Source of the DNA: Microcella frigidaquae
GTDB lineage: Bacteria; Actinomycetota; Actinomycetes; Actinomycetales; Microbacteriaceae
Direction: 5' to 3'
Assembly (NCBI RefSeq): GCF_014200395.1
Contig: NZ_JACHBS010000001.1
Coordinates: forward strand, 124,001-188,000
DNA: 64,000 bases
The notes beneath the pieces are model-generated. The model saw only the letters and a program-made list of their open reading frames with translations. It was not told the DNA's origin and did not search any database. The position numbers and the translations under genes were made by a program. How positions within the stretch are numbered: position 1 is the stretch's first letter; every line of letters begins with the position of its first letter. Shown one piece after another: positions 55,219 through 64,000 of this stretch.

Positions 55219-56034
55219 ATGCCCTCCGACGCGACCCTCGCCCCGACCGCTGCCCCGGCCCTGCCGGTATCGCTGCGCGGGGTCGCGCGCACCTTCCCGC
55301 CGACTCGCGGCGGGGATGCCCGCACCGTGCTCCGCGATGTGCAGCTGGAGATCGCTCCCGGCGAGATCGTCGCACTGCTCGGCCCGTCCGGCTGCGGCAA
55401 GTCGACCCTGCTCCGGCAGATCAGCGGCCTCGACCGCCCCACCGCGGGAACCCTGACCATCGACCGCACGCCGGTCGCCCCCGCCGATCAGCGCTGCGCT
55501 GTCGCCTTCCAGGAGCCGCGGCTGCTGCCCTGGCGCACGGTGGCCCGCAACGTCGAGCTCGGTCTTCCGCGCGGCCTCGACCGCGAGGCGGGGCGTCAGC
55601 GTGTCGCCGAGCTGCTCGAGCTCGTCCAGCTCGAGCACGCGGCGGGCCTGAAGCCCCGGGAGATCTCGGGCGGCATGGCCCAGCGCGTCTCGCTGGCCCG
55701 AGCGCTCGCCCGCGACCCCGGCGTGCTGCTGCTCGACGAGCCCTTCGGCGCCCTGGACGCCTTGACCCGGCTGACCATGCAGGACCTCCTCGTGGACATC
55801 CACCGCGCTCGCCCTGCCACCGTCGTTCTCGTCACGCACGACGTCGACGAGGCGCTGGCCCTCGCCGACCGCGTCGTGCTCCTCGGAACCCGCCATGACC
55901 GCCCCGGCGCCACGATCAGCATGATCCTCGATGTGCCCGGCGCCCGCCCCCGCGACCGCGCATCGGTCGTTCTCACCCGCCTCCGGGCGAAGCTGCTCGA
56001 CGCCCTCGGCGTGCCGAGCCACCACGGCGGCTAG
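55219..56034 (+). CDS. ABC transporter ATP-binding protein (nitrate/sulfonate/taurine type)
   Basis: A 271-residue ATPase with Walker A GPSGCGKS at 55-62, Q-loop in AFQEPRLLPW, signature SGGMAQR at 150-156, Walker B VLLLDEP (169-175) and H-loop in VTHDVDEA. It belongs to the SsuB/TauB branch, typical of importers for small anionic or heterocyclic compounds. The frame could start at 55183, but the leaderless promoter puts the start at 55219. The SBP and permease genes follow. Confidence 0.9.
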   Translation: MPSDATLAPTAAPALPVSLRGVARTFPPTRGGDARTVLRDVQLEIAPGEIVALLGPSGCGKSTLLRQISGLDRPTAGTLTIDRTPVAPADQRCAVAFQEPRLLPWRTVARNVELGLPRGLDREAGRQRVAELLELVQLEHAAGLKPREISGGMAQRVSLARALARDPGVLLLDEPFGALDALTRLTMQDLLVDIHRARPATVVLVTHDVDEALALADRVVLLGTRHDRPGATISMILDVPGARPRDRASVVLTRLRAKLLDALGVPSHHGG

Positions 56035-56038
56035 CCGC

Positions 56039-56108
56039 CCCCTCCAACCGCACCACCCGCACCGCCACCACCATCACCGCTCCACCCACAACCCGGTCGA
56101 TCGACCGG
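56039..56108 (+). promoter_or_regulatory. C-rich, G-poor spacer ending in a 16-bp perfect palindrome
   Basis: From about 56039 to 56092 the plus strand is almost free of G and rich in C and CA dinucleotides, like a Rho-loading (rut) site. CCGGTCGATCGACCGG (56093-56108) follows directly and is a perfect palindrome. Then comes the GAAAGG SD of the next gene. It could set the ratio of ATPase to binding protein. Confidence 0.45.
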
Positions 56109-56124
56109 CAACCGAAAGGCCATC

Positions 56125-57153
56125 ATGAGCACCCGCACCCGTCTGACCCTGCTGACCGCGACCGTCGCCGTGGCCGCCATGGCCATGACCGGCTGCGTGG
56201 CCGGCGAGGGCGCCGCTCCCGAGGCCCCGGCCGCGGGTTCTGAGTGGAGCGACACCACGCTGACGCTCGACTTCGCCACCTACAACCCGCTCAGCCTGAT
56301 CATCAAAGACCAGGGCTGGCTCGAAGCCGAGCTCGGCGACGATGTCACCGTCGAGTGGGTGCAGTCCGCGGGCTCGAACAAGGCCAACGAGGCGCTCCGC
56401 GCCGGCGCCATCGACGTCGGCTCGACCGCCGGCTCGGCTGCCCTCCTCGCACGGTCGAACGGCAGCCCGATCCAGACCATCGCCGTCTACACGCAGCCCA
56501 ACTGGGCGGCGATCGCGGTGCCGACCGGCAGCGACATCACCGAGGTCGCCGACCTCGCCGGGCGCACCGTCGCCGCCACGAAGGGGACGGACCCGTACTT
56601 CTTCCTCCTCCAGGCGCTCGCGGAAGCGGGGCTCTCGTTGAACGACATCAGCCTGCAGAACCTGCAGCATGCCGATGGCAAGACCGCGCTCGAGACCGGA
56701 GCGGTCGACGCCTGGTCGGGCCTTGACCCGCTGCTGTCGACATCCGTCTACAACGGAGCCGCGACGATCATCTATGACAACGTCGACTTCAACTCCTACG
56801 GCTTCCTCAACGCGACGGAGGAGTTCCTCACCTCCAACCCCGACCTCGCGCAGCTCGTCGTGAATGCGTACGAGAAGGCGCGTGCCTGGGCGCTCGAGAA
56901 CCCCGAGGAGACGGCCGCGATCCTCGCGGAGGTCGCGGGCATCGACGTCGCGATCGCCGAGGCGACGATCGCCCGCACCGTGATCGACATCTCGAACGTG
57001 CCGGGCGACGCCCAGCGCGAGGTGCTGGCGGTCATCGGCCCGATCTTCGTCGAGAGCGGCGACGTGCCGAACCAGCAGCTCATCGACGAGGCGCTCGCGT
57101 CGCTCTTCAACGACACCTTCGCCACGGCGGCCGACCCGGCTGCGATCGGCTGA
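56125..57153 (+). CDS. ABC transporter substrate-binding lipoprotein (SsuA/NMT1 type)
   Basis: A 342-residue lipoprotein. The signal peptide ends in the lipobox MTGC with the lipidated Cys24. The mature part starts with an acidic-Ala linker and then has the NMT1/SsuA fold: YNPLSLIIKDQGWLEAEL, GAIDVGSTAGSAALLA and KGTDPYFFLLQALAEAG. Substrates of the family include sulfonates, taurine, nitrate and thiamine precursors; none can be picked. The ATG has a GAAAGG SD after the palindrome. Confidence 0.9.
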   Translation: MSTRTRLTLLTATVAVAAMAMTGCVAGEGAAPEAPAAGSEWSDTTLTLDFATYNPLSLIIKDQGWLEAELGDDVTVEWVQSAGSNKANEALRAGAIDVGSTAGSAALLARSNGSPIQTIAVYTQPNWAAIAVPTGSDITEVADLAGRTVAATKGTDPYFFLLQALAEAGLSLNDISLQNLQHADGKTALETGAVDAWSGLDPLLSTSVYNGAATIIYDNVDFNSYGFLNATEEFLTSNPDLAQLVVNAYEKARAWALENPEETAAILAEVAGIDVAIAEATIARTVIDISNVPGDAQREVLAVIGPIFVESGDVPNQQLIDEALASLFNDTFATAADPAAIG

Positions 57154-57155
57154 GC

Positions 57156-58025
57156 ATGAGCTTCGACGAGCGCGGCGGCGCTCCCGTCCGGCGTCCCTCC
57201 TCGGAGGGGCGCCGGACGGGCGTGTCTGCCGATACGTCAGCGGCGGTGGCCGAACCTCGGGTGCGCCGAGCACGACCACGGGCGCGCACCGTCGTGCTGG
57301 GCGCGATCCTCCCCGTCGGACTGCTGGCGATCTGGTGGACCCTCTCCGCGACGGCAACCGTACCCAGCTACCTGCTCCCATCTCCGGCCCAGGTCGTCGC
57401 TGCTGCTGTCGAGCTTCACCAGCAGGGGCTGCTCTCCACCTACGTCCTCATCTCGATCCAGCGTGTCCTGATCGGCTTCTCGATCGGCGCATCGATCGGC
57501 CTCGCGCTCGGAGCGCTCGTGGGCCTCTCGCGGACCGCCTCCGACCTGCTCAGCCCCCTCCTCGGGGCGCTCCGGGCGGTGCCCTCTCTCGCCTGGCTGC
57601 CCTTGCTCATCCTCCTGCTCGGCATCTTCGAGACTCCCAAGATCACGCTCATCGCCATCGGCGCGGTCTTCCCGGTGTTCACGGTGGTCTCCGGCGCACT
57701 CCGCCACGTGGATCCTCACCTCGTGGAGGTGGGCCGGGCCTTCGGGCTGAGTCGGATGTCACTGCTGACGGATGTGCAGCTGCCGGCGGTCGTGCCCGCG
57801 GTCGTCTCCGGGCTTCGTCTCGCTCTTGTTCAGTCGTGGCTCTTCCTGGTCGCCGCCGAGCTCGCGGGCTCGTCCATGGGCCTGGGCTTCCTGCTCAGCG
57901 ATTCGCAGAACAACGGGCGGATGGATCGGCTCTTCCTCGCGATCATCCTCCTGGGAACCCTGGGCAAGCTCACCGATGCTCTCGTCGGGATCGGCGAGCG
58001 CGCCCTGCTCAAGCGCTGGGGCTGA
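57156..58025 (+). CDS. ABC transporter permease (SsuC/TauC type)
   Basis: A 289-residue permease with about six membrane segments; the EAA-like cytoplasmic loop is EVGRAFGLSRMSLLTDVQLP. The ATG at 57156 lies two bases after the SBP stop. Codons 10-22 are encoded by a strong 38-nt hairpin, and a second in-frame start, GTG at 57222, follows it with a GGAGGGG inside the hairpin. Residues 1-45 are not part of the permease fold, so either start gives a working protein. Confidence 0.88.
   Translation: MSFDERGGAPVRRPSSEGRRTGVSADTSAAVAEPRVRRARPRARTVVLGAILPVGLLAIWWTLSATATVPSYLLPSPAQVVAAAVELHQQGLLSTYVLISIQRVLIGFSIGASIGLALGALVGLSRTASDLLSPLLGALRAVPSLAWLPLLILLLGIFETPKITLIAIGAVFPVFTVVSGALRHVDPHLVEVGRAFGLSRMSLLTDVQLPAVVPAVVSGLRLALVQSWLFLVAAELAGSSMGLGFLLSDSQNNGRMDRLFLAIILLGTLGKLTDALVGIGERALLKRWG
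57183..57220 (+). promoter_or_regulatory. Near-perfect 18-bp hairpin at the permease 5' end
   Basis: Arms 57183-57200 and 57203-57220 pair over 18 positions with one wobble and a two-base loop (wider in practice). Placed between binding protein and permease, it could protect the upstream mRNA from 3' decay, cause partial termination or hide the GGAGGGG in its right arm. Confidence 0.6.
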
Positions 58026-58032
58026 CCGGGTC

Positions 58033-58082
58033 TAGACTGAGCCTGTACGACGTCCTTTAAGCACCGTCCCGTGAGGCGGGGA
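58033..58082 (+). promoter_or_regulatory. pyr operon promoter and PyrR-binding leader element
   Basis: TAGACT (58033-58038) is the -10 box; the RNA should start near 58045. At 58065-58082 the leader reads CGTCCCGTGAGGCGGGGA, a short hairpin with the CCNGTGAGGC loop typical of actinobacterial PyrR sites. It lies right before the GGAAGGAGG SD of pyrR. When PyrR with UMP binds, the ribosome site would be blocked. Confidence 0.75.
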
Positions 58083-58095
58083 AGGAGGTCAGGGA

Positions 58096-58626
58096 ATGGC
58101 TGCACGCATCGTGCTGCACGACGCTGACATCGCGCGCGCTCTGCGCCGCATCGGCCACGAGATCCTCGAGAGCCGGCGGGGCGATGGCCGTCTCGTCCTG
58201 CTCGGCATCCCGACCCGTGGGGTGACCCTCGCCGAGCGCATCCAGCGACTGATCGAGGAGATCGAGCCCGGCGTCTCGGAGGTTGGCGCCCTCGATATCA
58301 CCCTGTATCGCGACGACCTCGCGCGCACGCCGACCCGCGCACCCGCGCCCACCCGCATCCCCGCGGGGGGAATCGACGACGCGATCGTCGTGCTCGTCGA
58401 CGACGTGCTCTACTCGGGACGCACCATCCGCGCCGCGCTCGACGCGATCGTCGCCCACGGGCGTCCGCGCGCGGTGCGGCTCGCCGTGCTCGTCGACCGC
58501 GGGCACCGCGAGCTGCCGATCCGGGCCGACTTCGTCGGCAAGAACCTGCCCTCCGCGACGAGCGAGCGGGTCTCCGTGCGGCTCAGCGAGGTCGACGGGG
58601 TCGAGGAGGTGACGATCGAGCCATGA
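58096..58626 (+). CDS. pyrR: Bifunctional pyr operon regulator PyrR / uracil phosphoribosyltransferase
   Basis: A 176-residue PRPP-binding RNA regulator. The PRTase motif is [19 protein letters not shown], with the hood and flexible loop before it ([12 protein letters not shown]). It binds the pyr mRNA leader in response to UMP. The leader just upstream carries a matching element, so the gene regulates its own operon. It overlaps pyrB by ATGA. Confidence 0.96.
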   Translation: MAARIVLHDADIARALRRIGHEILESRRGDGRLVLLGIPTRGVTLAERIQRLIEEIEPGVSEVGALDITLYRDDLARTPTRAPAPTRIPAGGIDDAIVVLVDDVLYSGRTIRAALDAIVAHGRPRAVRLAVLVDRGHRELPIRADFVGKNLPSATSERVSVRLSEVDGVEEVTIEP

Positions 58627-59615
58627 GGCACCTGCTCAGCACGCGCGACCTCGATCGAGCATCCGCGATTCGCCTGCTCGACGTCGCTGAAGACATGGCC
58701 GAGACGGCCGACCGCGCGGTGCGCACCCTGCCGGCGCTGCGCGACAAGACCGTCGTCAACCTGTTCTTCGAAGACTCCACGCGCACCCGGCTGTCGTTCG
58801 AGGCGGCGGCGAAGAGGCTCAGCGCCAACGTCATCACCTTCAGCGCCAAGGGCTCCAGCGTGTCGAAGGGCGAGAGCCTCAAGGACACCGCGCAGACGCT
58901 GCTCGCGATGGGCGCCGACGCAATCGTCGTTCGGCACCACGACTCGGGAGCCGCGCACCGGCTCGCCAACGCGGGCTGGATCGACGCCGCGATCATCAAC
59001 GCCGGCGACGGCACGCACGAGCACCCCACGCAGGCTCTGCTCGACGCCTTCACGATGCGGCAGCGGCGGTTCGGCTCCGAGGCCCGTGGGCGCGGCCTCG
59101 ACGGGCTCCGCATCGTCATCGTCGGCGACATCCTGCACTCGCGCGTCGCCCGCTCGAACGTCTGGCTGCTGCACCTGCTCGGCGCCGAGGTGCACCTCGT
59201 CGCCCCGCGCACGCTCCTGCCCACCGGCGTCGCGACCTGGCCGGTCACGGTGCACGAGCACCTCGACGACGCCCTCGCACTCGAGCCCGACGCGGTCATG
59301 ATGCTGCGCATCCAGACCGAGCGCATGCGCGACGCGTACTTCCCGAACCCGCGCGAGTACGGGCGCGAGTGGGGGCTGACCCACGAGCGTTTCGCCCGGC
59401 TCGGCCCCGATACGATGGTCATGCACCCCGGCCCCATGAACCGCGGGCTCGAGATCTCGTCCAGCGCTGCCGACTCCTCGGGGTCGACGGTGCTCGCTCA
59501 AGTCACGAACGGGGTGTTCATCCGCATGGCCGTGCTCTACCTGCTCGTCGCCGGTGCCGATGCCGCCATCAGCGCTCCGGGCAACGCCGCGAGTGCCACG
59601 GGGGTGACCGGATGA
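58623..59615 (+). CDS. pyrB: Aspartate carbamoyltransferase catalytic subunit
   Basis: A 330-residue enzyme joining carbamoyl phosphate and aspartate. The carbamoyl-phosphate loop is [12 protein letters not shown], the lysine loop is [15 protein letters not shown], and [11 protein letters not shown] and the C-terminal [11 protein letters not shown] are intact. No pyrI subunit is present. Overlaps with pyrR and pyrC are both ATGA. Confidence 0.97.
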   Translation: MRHLLSTRDLDRASAIRLLDVAEDMAETADRAVRTLPALRDKTVVNLFFEDSTRTRLSFEAAAKRLSANVITFSAKGSSVSKGESLKDTAQTLLAMGADAIVVRHHDSGAAHRLANAGWIDAAIINAGDGTHEHPTQALLDAFTMRQRRFGSEARGRGLDGLRIVIVGDILHSRVARSNVWLLHLLGAEVHLVAPRTLLPTGVATWPVTVHEHLDDALALEPDAVMMLRIQTERMRDAYFPNPREYGREWGLTHERFARLGPDTMVMHPGPMNRGLEISSSAADSSGSTVLAQVTNGVFIRMAVLYLLVAGADAAISAPGNAASATGVTG

Positions 59616-60943
59616 CCTCCCTCCTGATCCGCGGCGCCGCCCTCCTCGGCTCCGAGCCGGCCGACCTGCGCGTGCGCGACGGCATCATTGTCGACCGCGG
59701 CAGCCTGGCGGTGGAGGCGTCAGAACGGGTCATCGACGCCGCGGGCCTGGTCGCCCTGCCGGGCCTCGTCGACCTGCACACGCACCTGCGCGAGCCGGGC
59801 GGCGAGGCGAGCGAGACCGTGCTGACCGGCACGCGCGCGGCGGCGGCCGGTGGCTTCACCGCGGTGCACGCGATGGCGAACACCTCGCCGGTCGCCGACA
59901 CGGCGGGCGTCGTCGAGCAGGTGCTGCGGCTCGGCGAGCGCGCCGGCTATGCCGAGGTGCGCCCGGTCGGGGCCGTCACGCTGGGCCTCGCGGGCGAGCA
60001 GCTCGCCGAGATCGGGGCGATGGCCCGCTCGGCTGCCCGCGTGCGGGTGTTCAGCGATGACGGGCACTGCGTGCACGACCCCCTGCTGATGCGCCGCGCC
60101 CTCGAGTACGTCGCCACCTTCGACGGTGTCGTCGCCCAGCACGCGCAGGAGCCGCGGCTCACGGTCGGTGCCCAGATGAACGAGGGCTCGCTCTCGGGCG
60201 AGCTGGGCCTGACCGGTTGGCCGGCCGTGGCCGAGGAGGCGATCATCGCCCGCGATGTGCTGCTCGCCGAGCACGTCGGTGCACGGGTGCACATCTGCCA
60301 CCTCTCGACCGCCGGCTCGGTCGACATCGTGCGCTGGGCGAAGGCGCGCGGCATCGCCGTCACCGCCGAGGTGACCCCGCACCACCTCCTGCTGACGGAG
60401 GAGCTCGCCCGCGGGTACGACGCGCGCTTCAAGGTCAACCCGCCGCTGCGGCGCGACGAGGACGTCCAGGCCCTGCGCGCCGCCCTCGCGGACGGCACGA
60501 TCGACATCGTCGCCACCGACCATGCTCCGCACCCGGCGGAGGCGAAGGAGTGCACCTGGGCCGAGGCCGCCTTCGGCATGGTGGGTCTCGAGTCGGCGCT
60601 GAGCGTCGTGCAGCAGGCCGTGGTCGACACCGGGCTGCTCGGGTGGGCCGACGTCGCCCGCGTGCTGTCGACCGGGCCCGCCGCGATCGGGCGTCTCGCG
60701 GGCTACGCGAACCCGCTCGCGGTTGGCACCGCGGCGAACCTGACGCTCGTGGATCCTTCTCACCGCCGCACCTGGTCGGTCGACGACCTGCGCGGCCGCA
60801 GCACCAACACGCCCTACCGCGACCGCGAGCTGCCGGGTCGGGTCGTCGCCACCGTGTTCCGGGGCGTTCCCACCGTCATCGACGGCGCCGTCGTCGACCC
60901 CGACATCGTTGCCGCAGCCCACCTGGAGGTCCGCCGTGGATAG
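59612..60943 (+). CDS. pyrC: Dihydroorotase
   Basis: A 443-residue class I dihydroorotase. Metal ligands are visible in [12 protein letters not shown], the [10 protein letters not shown] segment, TPHHLLL and the catalytic Asp in [11 protein letters not shown]. It cyclises carbamoyl aspartate. The ATG at 59612 overlaps the pyrB stop. The following gene starts inside its last codons. Confidence 0.96.
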   Translation: MTSLLIRGAALLGSEPADLRVRDGIIVDRGSLAVEASERVIDAAGLVALPGLVDLHTHLREPGGEASETVLTGTRAAAAGGFTAVHAMANTSPVADTAGVVEQVLRLGERAGYAEVRPVGAVTLGLAGEQLAEIGAMARSAARVRVFSDDGHCVHDPLLMRRALEYVATFDGVVAQHAQEPRLTVGAQMNEGSLSGELGLTGWPAVAEEAIIARDVLLAEHVGARVHICHLSTAGSVDIVRWAKARGIAVTAEVTPHHLLLTEELARGYDARFKVNPPLRRDEDVQALRAALADGTIDIVATDHAPHPAEAKECTWAEAAFGMVGLESALSVVQQAVVDTGLLGWADVARVLSTGPAAIGRLAGYANPLAVGTAANLTLVDPSHRRTWSVDDLRGRSTNTPYRDRELPGRVVATVFRGVPTVIDGAVVDPDIVAAAHLEVRRG

Positions 60944-61448
60944 GCTCCTGCCCACCCTCGTCATCGGAGCCGTCATCCTCGGCGTCTTCGGGCTCATGCT
61001 GCTCGGCTGGCGCAACCGCCGTCGCCGGCAGGGCGCCGTCGCCCGACCGCTCGTCGCCCCCGCCGCGCTCGGTGCCGCCTCGGTCGTCGTCGAGGGCTGG
61101 TACGTCGCGACCACGCTCGCCGACCAGCCGCTCGAGCGCGTCGCCGTGCACGGCCTGGGTTTCCGTGCGCAGGCGAGCGCGGGTGTGCATCCCGAGGGCC
61201 TCGTGCTCGCCGTGCGCGGACAGGACCCGATCCTCATCGCCCCGGACGCACTGCGCGGGGCGGGGCGCGCCACCTGGGCCATCGACCGTGTCGTCGAGAA
61301 GGACGGCCTCATCCTGATCGGCTGGCTGCTCGGGGACACCCCGGTCGACAGCTACCTGCGCGTGCCGGACACCACCGCGGCCACCGCCCTCGTCACGGCC
61401 CTCCAGAGCCTTGTGCCGACCATCCCTTCGGAAGGAATCGCATCGTGA
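60936..61448 (+). CDS. Membrane protein between pyrC and carA (Rv1382-type position)
   Basis: A 170-residue protein with one N-terminal membrane segment (about residues 5-25), a basic RNRRRR stop-transfer and a soluble domain with a [23 protein letters not shown] block. A protein of this size and topology occupies the same place in the mycobacterial pyr operon. Its role is unknown; a PH-like fold is possible from the beta-rich pattern. GTG at 60936 overlaps pyrC by eight bases and its stop overlaps carA by four, so it is tightly co-translated with pyrimidine genes. Confidence 0.78.
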   Translation: MDRLLPTLVIGAVILGVFGLMLLGWRNRRRRQGAVARPLVAPAALGAASVVVEGWYVATTLADQPLERVAVHGLGFRAQASAGVHPEGLVLAVRGQDPILIAPDALRGAGRATWAIDRVVEKDGLILIGWLLGDTPVDSYLRVPDTTAATALVTALQSLVPTIPSEGIAS

Positions 61449-62587
61449 CCCGTCCCCCTGCCGTGCTCGTCCTCGAGGACGGCACCCGTTTCCGCGGCCG
61501 CGCGTACGGCGCCGAAGGGCGCACGGTCGGCGAGGCCGTCTTCGCCACCGGCATGAGCGGCTACCAGGAGACCCTGACCGACCCGAGCTACGCCGGGCAG
61601 ATCGTCGTGATGACGGCGCCGCACATCGGCAACACGGGCATGAACGATGATGACCCGGAGTCGCGCCGCATCTGGGTGGAGGGCTTCGTCGTCCGCGACC
61701 CCGCCCGCCGCGTCTCCAACTACCGCGCCACCCGTAGCCTCGACGACGACCTGGAGGGCCAGGGCATCGTCGGCATCAGCGGCATCGACACCCGTGCGCT
61801 CACCCGCCGCATCCGCGAGGGCGGCGCCATGCGGGCCGGCATCTTCTCGGGCGCGGATGCGGAGCTCAGCGATGACGCACAGCTCGCGATCGTCCGCTCG
61901 AGCGCGGAGATGACCGGCCGCAACCTCTCCGCCGAGGTCTCAGTCGACGCCCCGACGGTGATCCCGGCCGAGGGGGAGCCGATCGGCCGGCTCGCCGTGC
62001 TCGACCTCGGGGTGAAGCAGGCCACCCTGCGCCACCTGGCGCAGCGCGGCTTCGAGGTGCACGTGATGCCGCAGTCGGTGACGCTCGCGCAACTGCTCGC
62101 GATCGAGCCGGTCGCCGTCTTCTACTCGAACGGCCCCGGCGACCCGGCGGCGAGCGACGCCCACGTCGCTCTGCTGCAGGGGGTGCTGCGCGAGGGGCTG
62201 CCGTTCTTCGGCATCTGCTTCGGAAACCAGCTGCTGGGCCGGGCCCTGGGCTTCGGCACGTACAAGCTGCCCTACGGCCACCGCGGCATCAACCAGCCGG
62301 TGCTCGACAAGGCGACCGGGCGCATCGAGATCACCGCACACAACCACGGCTTCGCCGTCGATGCTCCGCTGGAGGGCGTCGTCGAGAGCCCGGCCGGTTT
62401 CGGTCGCGTGGAGGTCAGCCACATCGGCCTGAACGACCAGGTGGTCGAGGGTTTGCGGGCCCTGGACATCCCCGCCTTCTCGGTGCAGTACCACCCGGAG
62501 GCGGCGGCGGGCCCGCACGACTCCACCTCCCTGTTCGACCGCTTCCGCGACCTCGTCGTCGCGACGACCCGGAAGGCCGACGCCTGA
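61445..62587 (+). CDS. carA: Carbamoyl-phosphate synthase small (glutaminase) subunit
   Basis: A 380-residue subunit that takes ammonia from glutamine for CarB. The glutaminase nucleophile Cys is in [16 protein letters not shown] and the His/Glu pair in [14 protein letters not shown]. The N-terminal CPSase domain ([25 protein letters not shown]) is complete. Product serves both pyrimidine and arginine synthesis. GTG overlaps the previous stop; carB starts on the last base of its stop. Confidence 0.97.
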   Translation: MTRPPAVLVLEDGTRFRGRAYGAEGRTVGEAVFATGMSGYQETLTDPSYAGQIVVMTAPHIGNTGMNDDDPESRRIWVEGFVVRDPARRVSNYRATRSLDDDLEGQGIVGISGIDTRALTRRIREGGAMRAGIFSGADAELSDDAQLAIVRSSAEMTGRNLSAEVSVDAPTVIPAEGEPIGRLAVLDLGVKQATLRHLAQRGFEVHVMPQSVTLAQLLAIEPVAVFYSNGPGDPAASDAHVALLQGVLREGLPFFGICFGNQLLGRALGFGTYKLPYGHRGINQPVLDKATGRIEITAHNHGFAVDAPLEGVVESPAGFGRVEVSHIGLNDQVVEGLRALDIPAFSVQYHPEAAAGPHDSTSLFDRFRDLVVATTRKADA

Positions 62588-64000
62588 TGCCCAAGCGCGA
62601 CGACATCCACAGCGTGCTGGTGATCGGCTCGGGCCCGATCGTCATCGGCCAGGCCGCCGAGTTCGACTACTCCGGCACGCAGGCGTGCCGCGTGCTGCGG
62701 GCGGAGGGCATCCGGGTGATCCTGGTGAACTCCAACCCGGCCACGATCATGACCGACCCCGATTTCGCCGACGCGACATACATCGAGCCGATCACGCCGG
62801 AGGCGATCGAGGCGATCATCGCCAAGGAGAAGCCGGATGCGGTGCTCCCGACCCTCGGCGGTCAGACGGCGCTCAACGCGGCCATCGCGCTGCACGACCG
62901 CGGCATTCTCGCGAAGTACGACGTCGAGCTCATCGGGGCCTCCTTCGAGGCGATCCACCGCGCGGAGGACCGCCAGGCGTTCAAGCAGCTCGTCCTCGAC
63001 GCCGGGGCCGACGTGGCCCGCAGCGCGATCGCGCACACGGTCGATGAGGCCCTCGCCTTCGCGGAGGAGCTCGGCTACCCGGTCGTCATCCGCCCCTCGT
63101 TCACGATGGGCGGGCTCGGGTCGGGCTTCGCGCACGACCGCGCGCAGCTGATCCGCATGGTGACCGACGGCCTCCACCAGTCGCCGACGACGGAGGTGCT
63201 GCTCGAGGAGTCGATCCTCGGCTGGAAGGAGTACGAGCTCGAGCTCATGCGCGACCGCGCCGACAACACGGTCGTGGTCTGCTCGATCGAGAACGTCGAC
63301 CCGGTCGGCGTGCACACCGGCGACTCGATCACGGTCGCGCCCGCGCTGACCCTGACCGACCGCGAGTACCAGAACCTTCGCGACATCGGCATCCGCATCA
63401 TCCGCGACGTCGGCGTCGACACCGGCGGCTGCAACGTTCAGTTCGCCGTCGACCCGGCGACCGGCCGCGTCATCGTCATCGAGATGAACCCGCGCGTCTC
63501 GCGCTCGAGCGCCCTCGCCTCGAAGGCCACGGGGTTCCCGATCGCCAAGATCGCCGCGAAGCTCGCCATCGGCTACCGCCTCGACGAGATCCCGAACGAC
63601 ATCACGCGGGTGACCCCGGCGAGCTTCGAGCCGACGCTCGACTACGTCGTCGTGAAGGTGCCCCGCTTCGCCTTCGAGAAGTTCCCGGGCGCCGATGCCG
63701 AGCTGACGACGACGATGAAGAGCGTCGGCGAGGCCATGGCGATCGGCCGCAACTACGCCACCGCTCTGCAGAAGGCCCTGCGCAGCCTCGAGAAGCGCGG
63801 CAGCAGCTTCCACTGGGAGGGCGAGCCGGGCGACAAGGATGCCCTCCTGACGCTCGCCGCCACCCCCACCGACGGCCGCATCGTGACGGTGCAGCAGGCA
63901 CTGCGGGCCGGTGCCACGATCGACGAGCTGTTCGCAGCGACGGGCATCGACCCGTGGTTCCTCGACCAGATCGTGCTGATCAACGAGGTGGCCGATGAGC
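62587..64000 (+). CDS. carB: Carbamoyl-phosphate synthase large subunit (partial, cut by window end)
   Basis: The first 471 codons of the large subunit. It begins [20 protein letters not shown] and covers the first ATP-grasp half: [40 protein letters not shown] and [18 protein letters not shown] are in place. The oligomerisation domain has just begun at the edge. ATG shares one base with the carA stop (TGATG). Confidence 0.96.
   Translation, partial: MPKRDDIHSVLVIGSGPIVIGQAAEFDYSGTQACRVLRAEGIRVILVNSNPATIMTDPDFADATYIEPITPEAIEAIIAKEKPDAVLPTLGGQTALNAAIALHDRGILAKYDVELIGASFEAIHRAEDRQAFKQLVLDAGADVARSAIAHTVDEALAFAEELGYPVVIRPSFTMGGLGSGFAHDRAQLIRMVTDGLHQSPTTEVLLEESILGWKEYELELMRDRADNTVVVCSIENVDPVGVHTGDSITVAPALTLTDREYQNLRDIGIRIIRDVGVDTGGCNVQFAVDPATGRVIVIEMNPRVSRSSALASKATGFPIAKIAAKLAIGYRLDEIPNDITRVTPASFEPTLDYVVVKVPRFAFEKFPGADAELTTTMKSVGEAMAIGRNYATALQKALRSLEKRGSSFHWEGEPGDKDALLTLAATPTDGRIVTVQQALRAGATIDELFAATGIDPWFLDQIVLINEVADE

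Noticed and set aside
62272..63813. A 513-codon minus-strand frame across carA and carB
   Set aside because: Antisense shadow of two certain genes.

Overview
The window is an unbroken stretch of high-GC (about 70%) bacterial chromosome with strongly G/C-ending codons. Gene content points to a Gram-positive actinobacterium, most likely of the family Microbacteriaceae: DUF4193/DUF3093/DUF3710/DUF3159 neighbours of dut, DUF3000 beside ribonuclease D, an EF-P with an unmodified-type lysine loop, PdxS/PdxT plus a MocR-type PdxR, and a PyrR element of actinobacterial type. The genus cannot be fixed from the sequence alone. There are no insertion sequences, phage genes, CRISPR arrays or obvious islands; almost everything is core housekeeping DNA.

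Layout. 1-2.8 kb: DUF4193, DUF3093, dut and two coupled conserved genes. 2.8-7.6 kb: acnA and dxs. 7.6-13.1 kb (minus strand): fatty-acid beta-oxidation pair fadB-fadA, then rnd and a DUF3000 gene. 13.1-17.6 kb: an alpha/beta hydrolase, a stand-alone pyrimidine reductase, zapE and nhaA. 17.7-20.3 kb: amtB followed by a diverged Amt-like paralogue that has lost both channel histidines. 20.3-20.8 kb: four tRNA genes (Val-CAC on the minus strand; Gly-GCC, Cys-GCA and Val-GAC on the plus strand). 20.9-23.9 kb: a glycosyltransferase fused to a GspE/MshEN-like N-terminal domain, coupled to a polytopic membrane protein. 24-31.2 kb: thrS, a HIT gene and a complete vitamin B6 locus (pdxY, pdxR, pdxS, pdxT). 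31.2-39.9 kb: yebC, ruvCAB, yajC-secD-secF and rel. 39.9-44.2 kb: an AbiEi-like orphan, DUF349, a cyclophilin and rarA. 44.3-55.1 kb: rpsD, alaS, ruvX, mltG, the aroE-C-K-B-Q shikimate block, efp and nusB. 55.2-58.0 kb: an SsuABC-type ABC importer. 58.1-64 kb: the pyrR-pyrB-pyrC-membrane protein-carA-carB operon, with carB cut by the window end.

Genes are tightly packed, with many GTGA/ATGA overlaps implying translational coupling. A recurring theme is a TANNNT -10 hexamer ending exactly six bases before the start codon, which places transcription start on the start codon (leaderless mRNA); eleven cases are listed. The most unusual loci are the Amt-like paralogue lacking the twin histidines, the MshEN-like/GT2 pair, the NhaA with an EF-hand-like tail, a 15-codon leaderless upstream ORF coupled to a hydrolase, and a near-perfect 38-nt hairpin at the start of the ABC permease gene.
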